From: Bacillus sp. NEB1478
GTDB taxonomy: Bacteria > Bacillota > Bacilli > Bacillales > Fictibacillaceae
Reading direction: 5' to 3'
NCBI RefSeq assembly: GCF_031582965.1
Contig: NZ_CP134049.1
Span: 3,100,001-3,164,000 of the forward strand
Length of the DNA: 64,000 nt
Below are positions 9,512-18,719 of this stretch, one piece after another. The notes below the pieces were generated by a model. The model saw only the letters and a list, made by a program, of their open reading frames with translations, was not told the DNA's origin and made no database searches. The position numbers and the translations under genes are program-made. Position 1 is the first letter of the stretch, and every line of letters begins with the position of its first letter.

Positions 9512-9546
9512 CAAAAAAACTCCTTCCTACAAAAAGGAAAGGAGTT
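9512..9546 (-). terminator. Terminator of the 82-residue gene
   Basis: Minus-strand stem AACTCCTTTCC/GGAAGGAGTT (one bulge) with an 8-nt loop, then TTTTTTTG. Its first base overlaps the stop codon of the upstream gene. Confidence 0.82.
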
Positions 9547-9794
9547 CAATGATACGTGTACGGTTCCCAATGTACTAAGTCATATACACCATTATTAATG
9601 CGGCCGCTTTCGGTTTCCAGAACAGTTAGCAAATCGTCCGGCAGCTGATGATAATGACTAGTGAGATCAACTTGATCCATAGGTGACGAAATCATCACAG
9701 TAAATAGCTTTTTCTCATCCATATTCATTCCGTGAACATGAATATAATTTAAATCTTTAATGCGGTAGACAAAAAATATTCGGTATTTCCCCAT
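9546..9794 (-). CDS. Hypothetical protein, 82 residues
   Basis: A short soluble protein starting MGKYRIFFVYRIKDLNYIHV and ending VYDLVHWEPYTYH, with no membrane segment or cysteine. I do not recognise a family. An AAGGGAG site lies 10 nt before the ATG and a clean terminator abuts the stop, so it is likely a real single-gene unit. It lies between the kinase gene and the XRE gene on the same strand. Confidence 0.6.
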   Translation of the reverse strand: MGKYRIFFVYRIKDLNYIHVHGMNMDEKKLFTVMISSPMDQVDLTSHYHQLPDDLLTVLETESGRINNGVYDLVHWEPYTYH

Positions 9795-9840
9795 TTAGAT
9801 CACACTCCCTTATGAACAGTGTGGTCTGGTTTTATAACGA

Positions 9841-11685
9841 TTAAACCTCATGAACAGGATATGTTGGAACTTCGATTTCCACCTTAGTTCCTTGACCTTC
9901 AACAGAAGAGAAACGAATCTCGCCGCCATGTTCTTCTATGATTTTAAAACAAACCATTAAGCCAAGGCCAGTTCCTTTCTCTTTCGTTGTATAAAAAGGT
10001 TCTCCTAAAGTTTTTAGACGCTCTGGAGGAATTCCGCATCCCTCATCCTTCATAACGATCACAATAGAATTATCCCGCCTCTCGATTTTGATGTGAATTT
10101 CACCATCAGCATCCATGCTCTCTATCGCGTTTTTCAGTAGATTGATAAAAAGCTGCTTCAACTGGTTCTCCACCCCATATACTGGCGGAATATTGTCTTG
10201 GATGTTAACCCAGATTTGAATGTTTTTAATAATCGCTTGTGTTTCCAAAAGCCTGACAACACTATAAATTAAGTCTTTCATGTTCGTATATTCAAAACTG
10301 ACTGCCTGCGGTTTGGCTACTAACATTAATTCACTCACGATATCGTTGATCCGGTTGAGTTCTGACTCCATAATCCGTAAATATTCTTGCCGAATTCCAT
10401 CATCAGCATCAGATAGTAATTTCGTAAACCCTTTTAATGAAGTCAGTGGATTCCTGATTTCATGCGCAACGCCTGCAGCCAATTCACCAAGGACAGATAA
10501 CTTCTCTGATTTAAGCATAAGTTCTTCAGTTTGTTTCGCTTTCGTCACATCTCGCGCAAAGGTTACTAAACTTTCTACTTGCCCATCTTTTGTCATAACA
10601 GGAACACCGCTCACTTCTATTAACATCCAGTTTCCATTACGATGACATAATCTGAATTCAGTTTGAAACATCTCTTTATTAGTAAGAGACTTTGAAAAAT
10701 GCTCACTTATCCCTTCAATATCATCAGGATGAATAAGGTCTAATATCGACCCTTTAACTTCACCTTCTTCGTAACCTAGAACAGCGAAGTGGGATGGGGA
10801 TACATATTGAACAGACCCGTCAGGATCAATAACAGTAATCAAGTCAGTAGAGTTTTCCGCAATTAAACGATACTTTGCTTCACTTTCGCGCAATGCTCTT
10901 TCCACTTTTTTCTGTGATGTAATATCCCTGTAGACGATAACAAACCCCATTATTTTCCCTTTCATATCACAGATGTTTGAAAAAGAAGCAGACACATCAA
11001 AAACTGTTCCATCCTTATGAATTCTTTGTGTTTCATGGAGGGGAACAGACTGTCCTTGCTTAAGAAGCTGTATGATTTCAATAGATTCTTCTTTTAAATA
11101 ATCTGGTGTAATGACTGGCTGTGAAGGATTATCTTCTGCAAAATCTTCCTCAGCCCAGCCGAACATCTGCACAAAAGCATCGTTGACCTTAATAACTTCT
11201 TGTCTTGTATTTAAAATAAGAATAGCATCAGTTGTTCCTTTTAAAACAGATTCTAATAAATCTAGTGCCACGCTCAACTCTTCTTCTTTTTGCTTATGTG
11301 ACGTTATATCTCTTCCCGTTACAACCAGCATCTGAGGTTCTCCGTCATCTGTATATGTTGGATGCTTAATTAATTCCAGCATAACGATGCGGCCGTTCTC
11401 CAATGTGATCTTTTCCATTATTTTAATGTTTTTCCTGGTGCTCCATGCCTTTTGATCAGATAATTTACAGCGCTCAATCATTTCTTGAGGAAGCCTTGTT
11501 TGAAGTTCGTCCAGTTGTTTTCCTTTGTAAGGATTTTCATATATTCCATAAATATTTAATGCAAAGCGGTTTGCTTCTGCCCAAGTTCCATTCGGATATT
11601 TCAAACACACAAATTCAGGAAGAACATCTATCATTTCTTTAAATGTACTTACTGAAGGAAGTTCGTCGTGTTCTAATATGTTCAT
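9841..11685 (-). CDS. Three-PAS sensor histidine kinase, sporulation-kinase type
   Basis: 614 residues and no membrane segment, so cytoplasmic. Three PAS domains lie near residues 12-130, 140-262 and 265-385 (each ends in the PAC-like TGRDIT, YRDIT or ARDVT). HisKA follows near 395-460 with phospho-acceptor H in GELAAGVAHEIRNPLTSLKG. The HATPase domain has NLLKNAIES, DEGCGI and GTGLGL. No response regulator is adjacent, so it is an orphan. The H-box and architecture resemble B. subtilis KinA/KinE, which start the Spo0F-Spo0B-Spo0A phosphorelay. That role is inference. ATG 11685 (8 nt after AGGG) is preferred over GTG 11694. Confidence 0.88.
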   Translation of the reverse strand: MNILEHDELPSVSTFKEMIDVLPEFVCLKYPNGTWAEANRFALNIYGIYENPYKGKQLDELQTRLPQEMIERCKLSDQKAWSTRKNIKIMEKITLENGRIVMLELIKHPTYTDDGEPQMLVVTGRDITSHKQKEEELSVALDLLESVLKGTTDAILILNTRQEVIKVNDAFVQMFGWAEEDFAEDNPSQPVITPDYLKEESIEIIQLLKQGQSVPLHETQRIHKDGTVFDVSASFSNICDMKGKIMGFVIVYRDITSQKKVERALRESEAKYRLIAENSTDLITVIDPDGSVQYVSPSHFAVLGYEEGEVKGSILDLIHPDDIEGISEHFSKSLTNKEMFQTEFRLCHRNGNWMLIEVSGVPVMTKDGQVESLVTFARDVTKAKQTEELMLKSEKLSVLGELAAGVAHEIRNPLTSLKGFTKLLSDADDGIRQEYLRIMESELNRINDIVSELMLVAKPQAVSFEYTNMKDLIYSVVRLLETQAIIKNIQIWVNIQDNIPPVYGVENQLKQLFINLLKNAIESMDADGEIHIKIERRDNSIVIVMKDEGCGIPPERLKTLGEPFYTTKEKGTGLGLMVCFKIIEEHGGEIRFSSVEGQGTKVEIEVPTYPVHEV

Positions 11686-11908
11686 TTCTCTCACCCTTTT
11701 TTACTAGAACTTCTTATTGTGTACTATTTAAAGATAGACAGCCCGTTTCCTTCTTCATTTTTTTTAATTCGAACGTCAAATTTCAACTTTTTTCGCCTTT
11801 AAATGACAAAAGAAACTTGGCTAACGACATTTTTATATGTCACTCTTAGTCAAATTTGGACTTTATTCCTATTCCCAAAATCTATTCGAAGAGCTAGATG
11901 TTGAATTT

Positions 11909-11994
11909 AGACAGGAATACCACTCAAATTCGCAAGGCGCGAAGGTGGTTTACCGCACGCCTCGGAAAGTGAGCATCCTGAAACAGAAATCAAC
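11909..11994 (+). repeat. Degenerate copy of a dispersed Bacillus intergenic repeat
   Basis: This is the only structure I see in the 402-bp gap 11686-12087 apart from the HU terminator. The 3' part (ACCGCACGCCTCGGAAAG, GAGCATCCTGAAAC, AAATCAAC) matches the end of the full copy at 51988-52177 (CCGCGGAAAG, GAGCATCCTGAAAC, GATCAAC). The 5' half is eroded. The remaining gap is AT-rich upstream sequence of the kinase gene. Confidence 0.65.
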
Positions 11995-12040
11995 TTCTTC
12001 CAAAACAACAAAAATGGCGATAGCAGCCTACTGAAAATAC

Positions 12041-12070
12041 AAAAAGACACTCCCAATGAAGGAAGTGTCT
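12041..12070 (-). terminator. Terminator of the HU gene
   Basis: Ten-bp stem AGACACTTCC/GGGAGTGTCT (one G-U) with a 6-nt loop, then TTTTTG on the minus strand. Confidence 0.88.
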
Positions 12071-12087
12071 CTGAAAAATAGTGACAT

Positions 12088-12366
12088 TTATACCGCTTTT
12101 ACTGCTTCTTTTAGCGATTTCCCTGGCTTAAATGCAGGAACATTGCTTGCCTGGATCATGATTTCTTCACCAGTTAAAGGATTGCGTCCTTTACGTGCGT
12201 TGCGGTTGCGGGTTTCAAATGTTCCAAATCCAATCAACTGAACACTTTCACCGTTTTTCAAAGCATCTGTAATTGCATTTAATACCGCATCAACCGCAAG
12301 AGCTGATTCCTTTTTGTTCATGCTTGTTGCATTACGTACTGCATCTACTAAATCCATTTTTTTCAT
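12088..12366 (-). CDS. hup: HU family DNA-binding protein
   Basis: 92 residues, full length for HU/HBsu. Recognisable are the N-terminal helices ([29 protein letters not shown]), [20 protein letters not shown] of the beta arm, and the terminal [15 protein letters not shown]. It bends and compacts DNA non-specifically as a dimer. An AAGGAGG site precedes the ATG by 9 nt. Codon use is that of a highly expressed gene. Monocistronic, with its own terminator. Whether it is the main HBsu or a second copy cannot be told from this window. Confidence 0.93.
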   Translation of the reverse strand: MKKMDLVDAVRNATSMNKKESALAVDAVLNAITDALKNGESVQLIGFGTFETRNRNARKGRNPLTGEEIMIQASNVPAFKPGKSLKEAVKAV

Positions 12367-12495
12367 AATAGAAATCCTCCTTCAAACATAAAGAATTATT
12401 GCTTGCGTAGCTCCATTATTAACGAAAAATGAAATTTTCATACAGGAAGATACAAAATTCCGAAAAATATTTCACTAGTTTACTAAAACAATTGT

Positions 12496-13266
12496 TTAAA
12501 AACCTTGAATGGTCATTCCGCCGTCTACAAACAAAGTCTGTCCATTCACATAATTTGCGGCATCACTTGCTAAAAAGACAGCGGGGCCAACGAGATCCGG
12601 CAATTCTCCCACTCTCTTTTGCGGAGTAACAGCCAAAATATCATTCAAGTATTCTTGATCAGCGAGCAGTTTTTCTGTTAACGGTGTTTTAAAGTACCAA
12701 GGACCGATGCTGTTCACATTGATACCGAACTGTCCCCACTCCAATGCCAGATTCTTAGTCATCTGGATAATCGCAGCTTTCGTTGAAGCATAGACAACTC
12801 CGGTTCTAAGCGCAACATGGCCAGCAACAGAAGAAATCGTAATAATTTTCCCTCCGCCGTTTTCTTTCATGCGTTCTCCAGCTTTTTGCGAAAACCAGAA
12901 GGCAGATCTAAGATTCGTATTCATAATTGTGTCCCATTCATCATCAGACACGTCCAGAGCCTTTGAACGTATGTTCATGCCTGCATTATTGACTAAAATA
13001 TCGATGCTGAGTTGTTTTGAATCCAGCTCACTAAAAATGGATTCGACATGGTTTTTATTCGTGACGTCTGCTTCATGTATGAAGGCAGTTCTTCCCAGCT
13101 CTCTAATATGACCAGCCACTTCTTCCAGATCAGCTTGAGTTCGGGACACGAGGACAACATCTGCTCCAGCTTCTGCAAATCCAATTGCAAGAGCACGCCC
13201 AATCCCTCTTCCTGCACCTGTAACAAGAGCTTTTTTTCCGTTTAATGAAAATGATGGTAAATACAT
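12496..13266 (-). CDS. Short-chain dehydrogenase/reductase (SDR)
   Basis: 256 residues, classical SDR. The NAD(P) motif is TGAGRGIG, the NNAG motif is present, and the catalytic set is S (ITISSVAGH) with YASTK. The C-terminus has the family ending YVNGQTLFVDGGMT. The best family resemblance is to gluconate 5-dehydrogenase-like and FabG-like enzymes, and the substrate cannot be set. GGAGG precedes the ATG. It stands alone between HU and an unknown gene, so context gives no pathway. Confidence 0.85.
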   Translation of the reverse strand: MYLPSFSLNGKKALVTGAGRGIGRALAIGFAEAGADVVLVSRTQADLEEVAGHIRELGRTAFIHEADVTNKNHVESIFSELDSKQLSIDILVNNAGMNIRSKALDVSDDEWDTIMNTNLRSAFWFSQKAGERMKENGGGKIITISSVAGHVALRTGVVYASTKAAIIQMTKNLALEWGQFGINVNSIGPWYFKTPLTEKLLADQEYLNDILAVTPQKRVGELPDLVGPAVFLASDAANYVNGQTLFVDGGMTIQGF

Positions 13267-13391
13267 GATAGTAGCCTCCTATTTTTTCAAACTATTAAAT
13301 TATTCGTAAAGGTCGGGGGATATCGTGTAATAATCATAACGATCTCCAGAATATGAATTCTCCCCTGTCTCCTTAATAAGTTCCAATTTGA

Positions 13392-14072
13392 TTAATTATA
13401 TTCTGCCTGAATTGTTGTAACGATCGCTTTTATAATTTGACCTTTTAATGCATCAGGCACAGATTCACCTGTTGGATTCGAGAAGCTGGCAACCCCTGTT
13501 TCGTTATCACAAGTAAAACCGAAGTTAATCAGCTTTTGTTTCAATGATTCAGGAAGTTCATCGGAACCTGAATTTGTTCTATTTATATCTGTCTTTCCTA
13601 CATCAAGTGCAATATCATCATTGCTTGTATGAATATAGAATAAATCAGCGTCACTATGAGTAATCCACTGCCCTTTTGAAAAAATCGATAACTTCGAATG
13701 CTGAAGACTAGAGATCCCGTCCAGATTCACACCAAATATTTGATTGATTAACATTCTGTTCTCAGCACAAGTTAGCGAGTAATTATGTACTGCAATATAT
13801 CTGTCCATAACTTCCGCTTTTGGCATATCCATAATTTTTGCGTCTAAATCAACGGAATCATTATCCATGTTTAATGATTGCCTTACACTTTTCATAATAG
13901 GTTCAGGGTATATGCTTAACTTGATGCCATATTTATTTTTAGAAATCATGTCTAAATCAAGTTGAAATGATTCAAGAACAGCTCTTCGCACATCTTGACC
14001 TTTCACTTTTTCACCTAAGGATTCAAGGTAGTGGTTCATTGCTTCTAGCTTTGTTCCTAAAAGAGTTGCCAT
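13392..14072 (-). CDS. Hypothetical protein, 226 residues
   Basis: A soluble protein with no membrane segment. It begins MATLLGTKLEAMNHYLESLGEKVKGQDVRRAVLESF, mostly helical to about residue 120, and then turns beta-rich and polar. I do not recognise a family. ATG 14072 is chosen because GGAGG lies 8 nt upstream, while the ATG at 14087 overlaps that site. Two cysteines (C105-like and C199-like positions) show no metal pattern. It is separated from its neighbours by 120-180 bp and is probably monocistronic. Confidence 0.6.
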   Translation of the reverse strand: MATLLGTKLEAMNHYLESLGEKVKGQDVRRAVLESFQLDLDMISKNKYGIKLSIYPEPIMKSVRQSLNMDNDSVDLDAKIMDMPKAEVMDRYIAVHNYSLTCAENRMLINQIFGVNLDGISSLQHSKLSIFSKGQWITHSDADLFYIHTSNDDIALDVGKTDINRTNSGSDELPESLKQKLINFGFTCDNETGVASFSNPTGESVPDALKGQIIKAIVTTIQAEYN

Positions 14073-14213
14073 GATTTTTTCCTCCATTTTTTGGATATTA
14101 TATTCAGTGTATCAGATTCTCCCGAGTGCTGTGGATATTATTTTATCTAATTGATAGGAGTGTGGATTTTGTCGCTTGATGACGGTTCATTGTTATATTT
14201 AGAAAAGAACCAA

Positions 14214-14250
14214 CAAAAAAAGACATGCCGCAATCGGCCTGTCTTTTTTA
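14214..14250 (-). terminator. Bidirectional-looking terminator of the SNF2 helicase operon
   Basis: Twelve-bp stem AAAGACAGGCCG/CGGCATGTCTTT (one mismatch) with a 4-nt loop and T-runs on both strands. It ends 1 bp from the helicase stop. Confidence 0.9.
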
Positions 14251-17034
14251 TTATGATTTTACCCACTCTTTTCTAAGAGTGAACAGGTCTTTTAATTCGT
14301 CTGTTGATAATTCAGTAATCCAGTTCTCACTTTGAATCACCTTCTCAGAGAGTTCCTTCTTACTTTCAAGCATCATATCGATTTTCTCTTCCAGTGTCCC
14401 CAGTGTTATCATCTTGTGGACAGTAACGAATTTTTTCTGACCAATACGATGAGCACGATCTGTTGCTTGATTCTCAACAGCTGGATTCCACCATCTATCA
14501 TAATGAATGACATGGTTTGCTTCTGTTAAGTTCAAGCCCGTTCCACCAGCTTTTAAAGACAAAACGAAAATGGGATTTTCTCCATTTTGAAAGCTTTCGA
14601 TCATTTCGTCACGCTTTTGTTTAGTTAAACTGCCGTGCAAAAATAATACGGGCTTTCCAAATTTTTTCTCCACATACCTTTTAATCATATCTCCCATAAA
14701 AATGAATTGAGTGAAGATCAGACACTTTTCATCCTTTTCAAGAATAGCATCCAGCAATTCAATCATTTTTGAAAACTTAGCAGACTGATCCTCTGCCTTA
14801 GCTAGCTTATCATTTTTTGTGTAGAGGTATGGATGATCACAAATTTGTTTAAGCTTTCCGAGCATGGCGAGAAGAAGCCCGCGCCGCTGCATGCCTGTTA
14901 CTTTTTCTAACTGTTCAAACGTATCCTGAACAAGTCTTTCATATAATGAAGCTTGATCCTTTGTTAAAGGACAGTATTCTTTGATTTCTTGTTTTTCAGG
15001 CAGATTGAGCTGAACAGCCGGGTCCATCTTCGTCCGCCGCAGCAAGAAAGGCTGAACGAGCTTTTTTAATTGTCCAAGACGTTCATGATCATTATCTTTT
15101 TCCACTGGCAGCACAAACTTTTTCTGAAAAGACGGCTCACTGCCGAGATAGCCAGGATTAAGAAAATCAAAAATAGCCCAAAGCTCCAATAAGCGATTTT
15201 CAACAGGCGTTCCAGTAAGACCTATTTTATGACGGCCGTTTAGCTTACGAATACTCCTCGATTGTTTCGTATAGCTGTTCTTAATATTTTGCGCTTCATC
15301 TAACACGATGGCTTCCCATAAAACTTCACCAGTCTCTTTCTGATCCAGCTGGCTCGTCGTATAAGAAGTGATCACAACATCAAACTGTTTGTACCATTCG
15401 TGAAAATCCTCACCTTTTTTCCTATTTGCACCATAATGCAGACCAACTTTCAGTAATGGTGAAAAGTGCTCCAGTTCTTTTTGCCAGTTTCCGATAACGG
15501 AAGTAGGACAAATGAGTAAAAATGTCCCTTCCTGTTCTCCTTTTTCCTTCACTTTTAAGAAATAATCTATCGTCTGAACAGTTTTACCAAGTCCCATATC
15601 ATCCGCCAGGCAAGCTCCAAGACCAAACTTGCGTAGAAAATACATCCAAGAGCTTCCTGTGACCTGATAGTCTCTTAATGTACCTTGAAGATTTTCTGCT
15701 TTTGGTTCAACCGGGATCGTTTTCACTTCGGATAACTGATCCATCCATAAGTTAAGCGGTTCATCCCATTCCATATCAAGCATCGGACCTTCAGCTTCCA
15801 TCTCGAAAATATCATCAGCAGGATTCGTCTCCATGTTTAAAAGATGCTGTTCTAATACATCTTTTAATTGAATTCCTGACCGGTCGACATTTTTTATGAG
15901 ACTCCGGACTTGTTTCATCCACTCCGGATCAACACGGTACCATTGTCCATTTCTTCTAACTAGTCTTCTGCTGCCATCAACAAGCTTTCTAAACTCGTCT
16001 TCTGAAAGCTCCTCATCGCCGGTAGATAGCCTCCAATCAAATTGCATGATCGCATTTAATCCGAGAAAAGATGGGGCCGCTCCGCCAGCTTGCGGTTTCG
16101 TTTTAATTTTCGCTTTAACCTTTGGCTGCATGTCCTGTACAGTTTTCCACCATTCCGGTAAAGAAACAGAAATACCAATCTGGGTCAAAAGATCACTCTT
16201 CCCAGTTAAGAAGTCCCAAGCTTCTTTTTCCGATATTACTTCCTTGATCTCATTTTTATTGCCTATTTTCAACCAGGAAATCAGTTTTGATGCAAGCTCT
16301 ATATCTTGTTCGACGGCGTCTTTATAGGATTTCCAATCATCAGGATATAGTGTACTTTTTCCTTTGTAAGGAACACGGATTCCTTCTCCTTTTTCTTGTA
16401 AAAAAGCATGTATCGTCCATTCATCTTTATCTGCACCATCAAATGGTTCGTTCAGTTCAAAAATAATAGAAAAAGGTTTTGGATCCATACGCCAGCCAAT
16501 TTTGATCAGCCATTCGGTTTCATCTAAGTTCTTCAAAGCCGAAATAACCGGCCTGGAAATACCTTTTACAAGGTCTCCGCGAAAAGAAGATGGAACAACC
16601 TCAGAACCACTCTCTGGAAGAGTAGCAAGTGCCTCATTGATCCAAGGTGTTTCAATCCGCTTACCTTCAGCCTTCCAAGACCATATCCCATCTTTCCATG
16701 CCTCGAAATCAGGAATAACACGTTCTTTTTTCATTAATTTAAAAATATCATTTGCTTCGTGTACGGTTTCCAATGATTCTCCATCCCAATTATGTTCAGC
16801 AATAAAAAAATCAGGATATCGGTTAAACAATAAAAAAGCATCGCCGGCATTTAAATACACATTTTGATGATCGTCAGAGTCAAGCATAGTACCATAAAAG
16901 GAAGGCTGATGCCATGTGAATAACAAAGGTTTCCAGTCGCTGACATGCACTCTTTTTTCTTTTCTTGTCGCCCACAAGACCATATTGCCTTGCAGCCATT
17001 TTGTATGAAGTAAAAGATTGCTTGTATCGATCAT
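14251..17034 (-). CDS. SNF2-family DEAD/DEAH helicase (YwqA-like)
   Basis: 927 residues. An N-terminal region of about 450 residues is typical of bacterial SNF2 proteins. The SF2 motor follows: motif I DDMGLGKT near 478, motif II DEAQ near 578, TGTPVENRL, and the C-terminal lobe with LFLHGSLTK, LSLKAGGTGLNL and the motif VI region ATDRAHRIGQ near 860. Such enzymes translocate on double-stranded DNA; the B. subtilis counterpart appears to be YwqA. It overlaps the upstream gene by 4 bp (ATGA), so the two are coupled. Confidence 0.9.
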   Translation of the reverse strand: MIDTSNLLLHTKWLQGNMVLWATRKEKRVHVSDWKPLLFTWHQPSFYGTMLDSDDHQNVYLNAGDAFLLFNRYPDFFIAEHNWDGESLETVHEANDIFKLMKKERVIPDFEAWKDGIWSWKAEGKRIETPWINEALATLPESGSEVVPSSFRGDLVKGISRPVISALKNLDETEWLIKIGWRMDPKPFSIIFELNEPFDGADKDEWTIHAFLQEKGEGIRVPYKGKSTLYPDDWKSYKDAVEQDIELASKLISWLKIGNKNEIKEVISEKEAWDFLTGKSDLLTQIGISVSLPEWWKTVQDMQPKVKAKIKTKPQAGGAAPSFLGLNAIMQFDWRLSTGDEELSEDEFRKLVDGSRRLVRRNGQWYRVDPEWMKQVRSLIKNVDRSGIQLKDVLEQHLLNMETNPADDIFEMEAEGPMLDMEWDEPLNLWMDQLSEVKTIPVEPKAENLQGTLRDYQVTGSSWMYFLRKFGLGACLADDMGLGKTVQTIDYFLKVKEKGEQEGTFLLICPTSVIGNWQKELEHFSPLLKVGLHYGANRKKGEDFHEWYKQFDVVITSYTTSQLDQKETGEVLWEAIVLDEAQNIKNSYTKQSRSIRKLNGRHKIGLTGTPVENRLLELWAIFDFLNPGYLGSEPSFQKKFVLPVEKDNDHERLGQLKKLVQPFLLRRTKMDPAVQLNLPEKQEIKEYCPLTKDQASLYERLVQDTFEQLEKVTGMQRRGLLLAMLGKLKQICDHPYLYTKNDKLAKAEDQSAKFSKMIELLDAILEKDEKCLIFTQFIFMGDMIKRYVEKKFGKPVLFLHGSLTKQKRDEMIESFQNGENPIFVLSLKAGGTGLNLTEANHVIHYDRWWNPAVENQATDRAHRIGQKKFVTVHKMITLGTLEEKIDMMLESKKELSEKVIQSENWITELSTDELKDLFTLRKEWVKS

Positions 17035-18335
17035 GAAATAAACTTCCCTTTCCTCAGCTCTTCCTGAAATGCTCTTAACCTGCCGTATACAGATGCGATC
17101 TGGTTAATATAAACCGAAAAACGCTCTTCTTCTCCTAAATCAAAATAAATAGACCGAAGTGTTTTTAAATGTTTAATAGCTGATTGATATGATTTCCGTG
17201 TACGTTCATTGATCAAACGGTCTATCGTTTGATGATATATCGGCAGTACAGATTCTTTATTTAGTGAGATAACCTCTTTTAAATCTTTTCTTTGTATGAG
17301 TTCGGGCGAGTATCCCATAATTACTTGCAGCTCTACCCACCGCTCATATTCACCGATTACCATTAGATATTCGCCATATTCATAAAATGTGATCGGCAAG
17401 AATTCAATGAGCATTTCTTCATATTGTTCTTCATCACCTGTATGCTGAGCATACTTCCAGAAATAATTCAGGTATTCATGGAAAAATTCCCGGGCATTTG
17501 AATGATAATAGTACGTATTAACTCCCTCTAAAAACGTTGGTTTTAAATAAAGCAGCCAAGATAAAAGCCTGTTCCATTCTTGTTTTTCAACTAATAGCTT
17601 CATCCAGACTAAAAAATGCACCATTTCAATCTTTTTATCATTCTTCTGAATTCGTTCAAAAGCGAGTTCATCTTTCTTTCGTGCAAACGCAAAATGTACA
17701 AGTGCCAATTCAAGCATTTGTGTAGTGTTTCCTGCCTCTTTTTCTTCTAATAGCTGCTTTTCATATTTTTCAAGCCAAGATTCATCGGTATACAAAAGAG
17801 ACCAGCTGACTTGAAACAAGAAAAATAATAAATACCCCCATTTAGGAGGAATTTCATATAGACTCTGAAAATTCCTAAGACTCTCTTCAATAAGCTCTTT
17901 ATTTTCATTCATCAATTTTTCACTATTCAACTGCTTCAGTGTGATATACATCTGATCAGATAACTTATCTACTGTAGCTGTAAAATTAGCTTGCATATAA
18001 GAAGCGATTCCGTAATGTGCTTCAAATGAAAAAAGACGAATCAACGTCTCGATCTGTACATGAAATTTATACAACAATGCAATATCTTCATCGAAAAATT
18101 GTCCAGCGTTCAATAGTGCAGGATAATAATCTCTATAAATATGAACAAATGTGTAACTCGTATCTTTACCGTCTGCCATGTCACGAAAGGTGACGGTTTG
18201 CATTTTACGTTTTTCAAATATCTCAAACCGGTCAGAGAAATATTCACGCCATAACTGAACGGAGTGCGTGTTTTGGACCTTTTTTTCAGGTGAATCATAA
18301 TGATTATTAGAAGTCTTTTCATTCATACGATCCAT
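17031..18335 (-). CDS. Helicase-partner protein of unknown function
   Basis: 434 residues, soluble and almost wholly helical, rich in aromatic residues (KWGYLLFFLFQVSWSLLYTDES, YFWKYAQHTGDEEQYEEML). The pattern suggests TPR-like or alpha-solenoid packing. In B. subtilis the neighbour of ywqA, ywqB, encodes a SWIM zinc-finger protein. This protein has no cysteine at all, so a CxCxnCxH SWIM motif is absent. It overlaps the helicase start by 4 bp. ATG 18335 is used because AAGGAGG lies 9 nt upstream; the longer reading to 18368 overlaps that site. Confidence 0.7.
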   Translation of the reverse strand: MDRMNEKTSNNHYDSPEKKVQNTHSVQLWREYFSDRFEIFEKRKMQTVTFRDMADGKDTSYTFVHIYRDYYPALLNAGQFFDEDIALLYKFHVQIETLIRLFSFEAHYGIASYMQANFTATVDKLSDQMYITLKQLNSEKLMNENKELIEESLRNFQSLYEIPPKWGYLLFFLFQVSWSLLYTDESWLEKYEKQLLEEKEAGNTTQMLELALVHFAFARKKDELAFERIQKNDKKIEMVHFLVWMKLLVEKQEWNRLLSWLLYLKPTFLEGVNTYYYHSNAREFFHEYLNYFWKYAQHTGDEEQYEEMLIEFLPITFYEYGEYLMVIGEYERWVELQVIMGYSPELIQRKDLKEVISLNKESVLPIYHQTIDRLINERTRKSYQSAIKHLKTLRSIYFDLGEEERFSVYINQIASVYGRLRAFQEELRKGKFIS

Positions 18336-18574
18336 ACCCGTCTCCCTCCTTACGCGCTTTATTACCAATTATAGCAAATTATTTATTCTCTCATTCATGC
18401 ATATCATTTCTATTTTAAAGGAAACTTCCTCAAATGACCAAAGATTGCTCTGAATCACTCTTCAAAACAAATTGGTTTCATCCGATAATTAAACTAAAGT
18501 GAAATAATTAAGGTGAACTACCCATAATATATTGTCTATTTATGTAATTTTTTGTAAACATTTCTGGTTAAATA

Positions 18575-18583
18575 TGTTATACT
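18575..18583 (+). promoter_or_regulatory. Extended -10 promoter of the riboswitch-spo0E-like transcript
   Basis: TGTTATACT is an extended -10 (TGn-TATACT). A weak -35 could be TTGTAA at 18552-18557 with a 20-bp spacer. Transcription would start near 18590, just before the aptamer. Confidence 0.55.
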
Positions 18584-18591
18584 ATGGAAAA

Positions 18592-18692
18592 TCGACGAAA
18601 AGGCAAACTTTTCGAAAGAGAAGGACGCAAAGCTATAGGGACTAAGTCTAATTGTAGATATGTCAGCCAGTTGCCGAATGACTCCTTCGTCG
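18592..18692 (+). ncRNA. Cyclic di-GMP-I (GEMM-I) riboswitch
   Basis: The conserved GEMM-I elements occur in order: GGCAAAC (18602), CGAAAG hairpin loop (18613), GGACGCAAAGC (18623), AGGGACTAA, then CAGCCAG and TTGCCGAA. P1 is GGCAA (18602-18606) with TTGCC (18671-18675). It can be extended by CGACGAA (18593-18599) with TTCGTCG (18686-18692). The segment CTCCTTCGT (18682-18690) is also complementary to ATGAAGGAG (18720-18728), which spans the first AUG and a Shine-Dalgarno of the downstream gene. Ligand-stabilised P1 would therefore free the start region, giving a translational ON switch. The aptamer is a direct motif match; the direction of control is inference. Confidence 0.88.
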
Positions 18693-18719
18693 TAAATATT
18701 TAGTAAGGGAGATATATAT

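Noticed and set aside
11837..12034. 65-residue ORF across the degenerate repeat
   Set aside because: Runs through the dispersed repeat and lacks a ribosome site.
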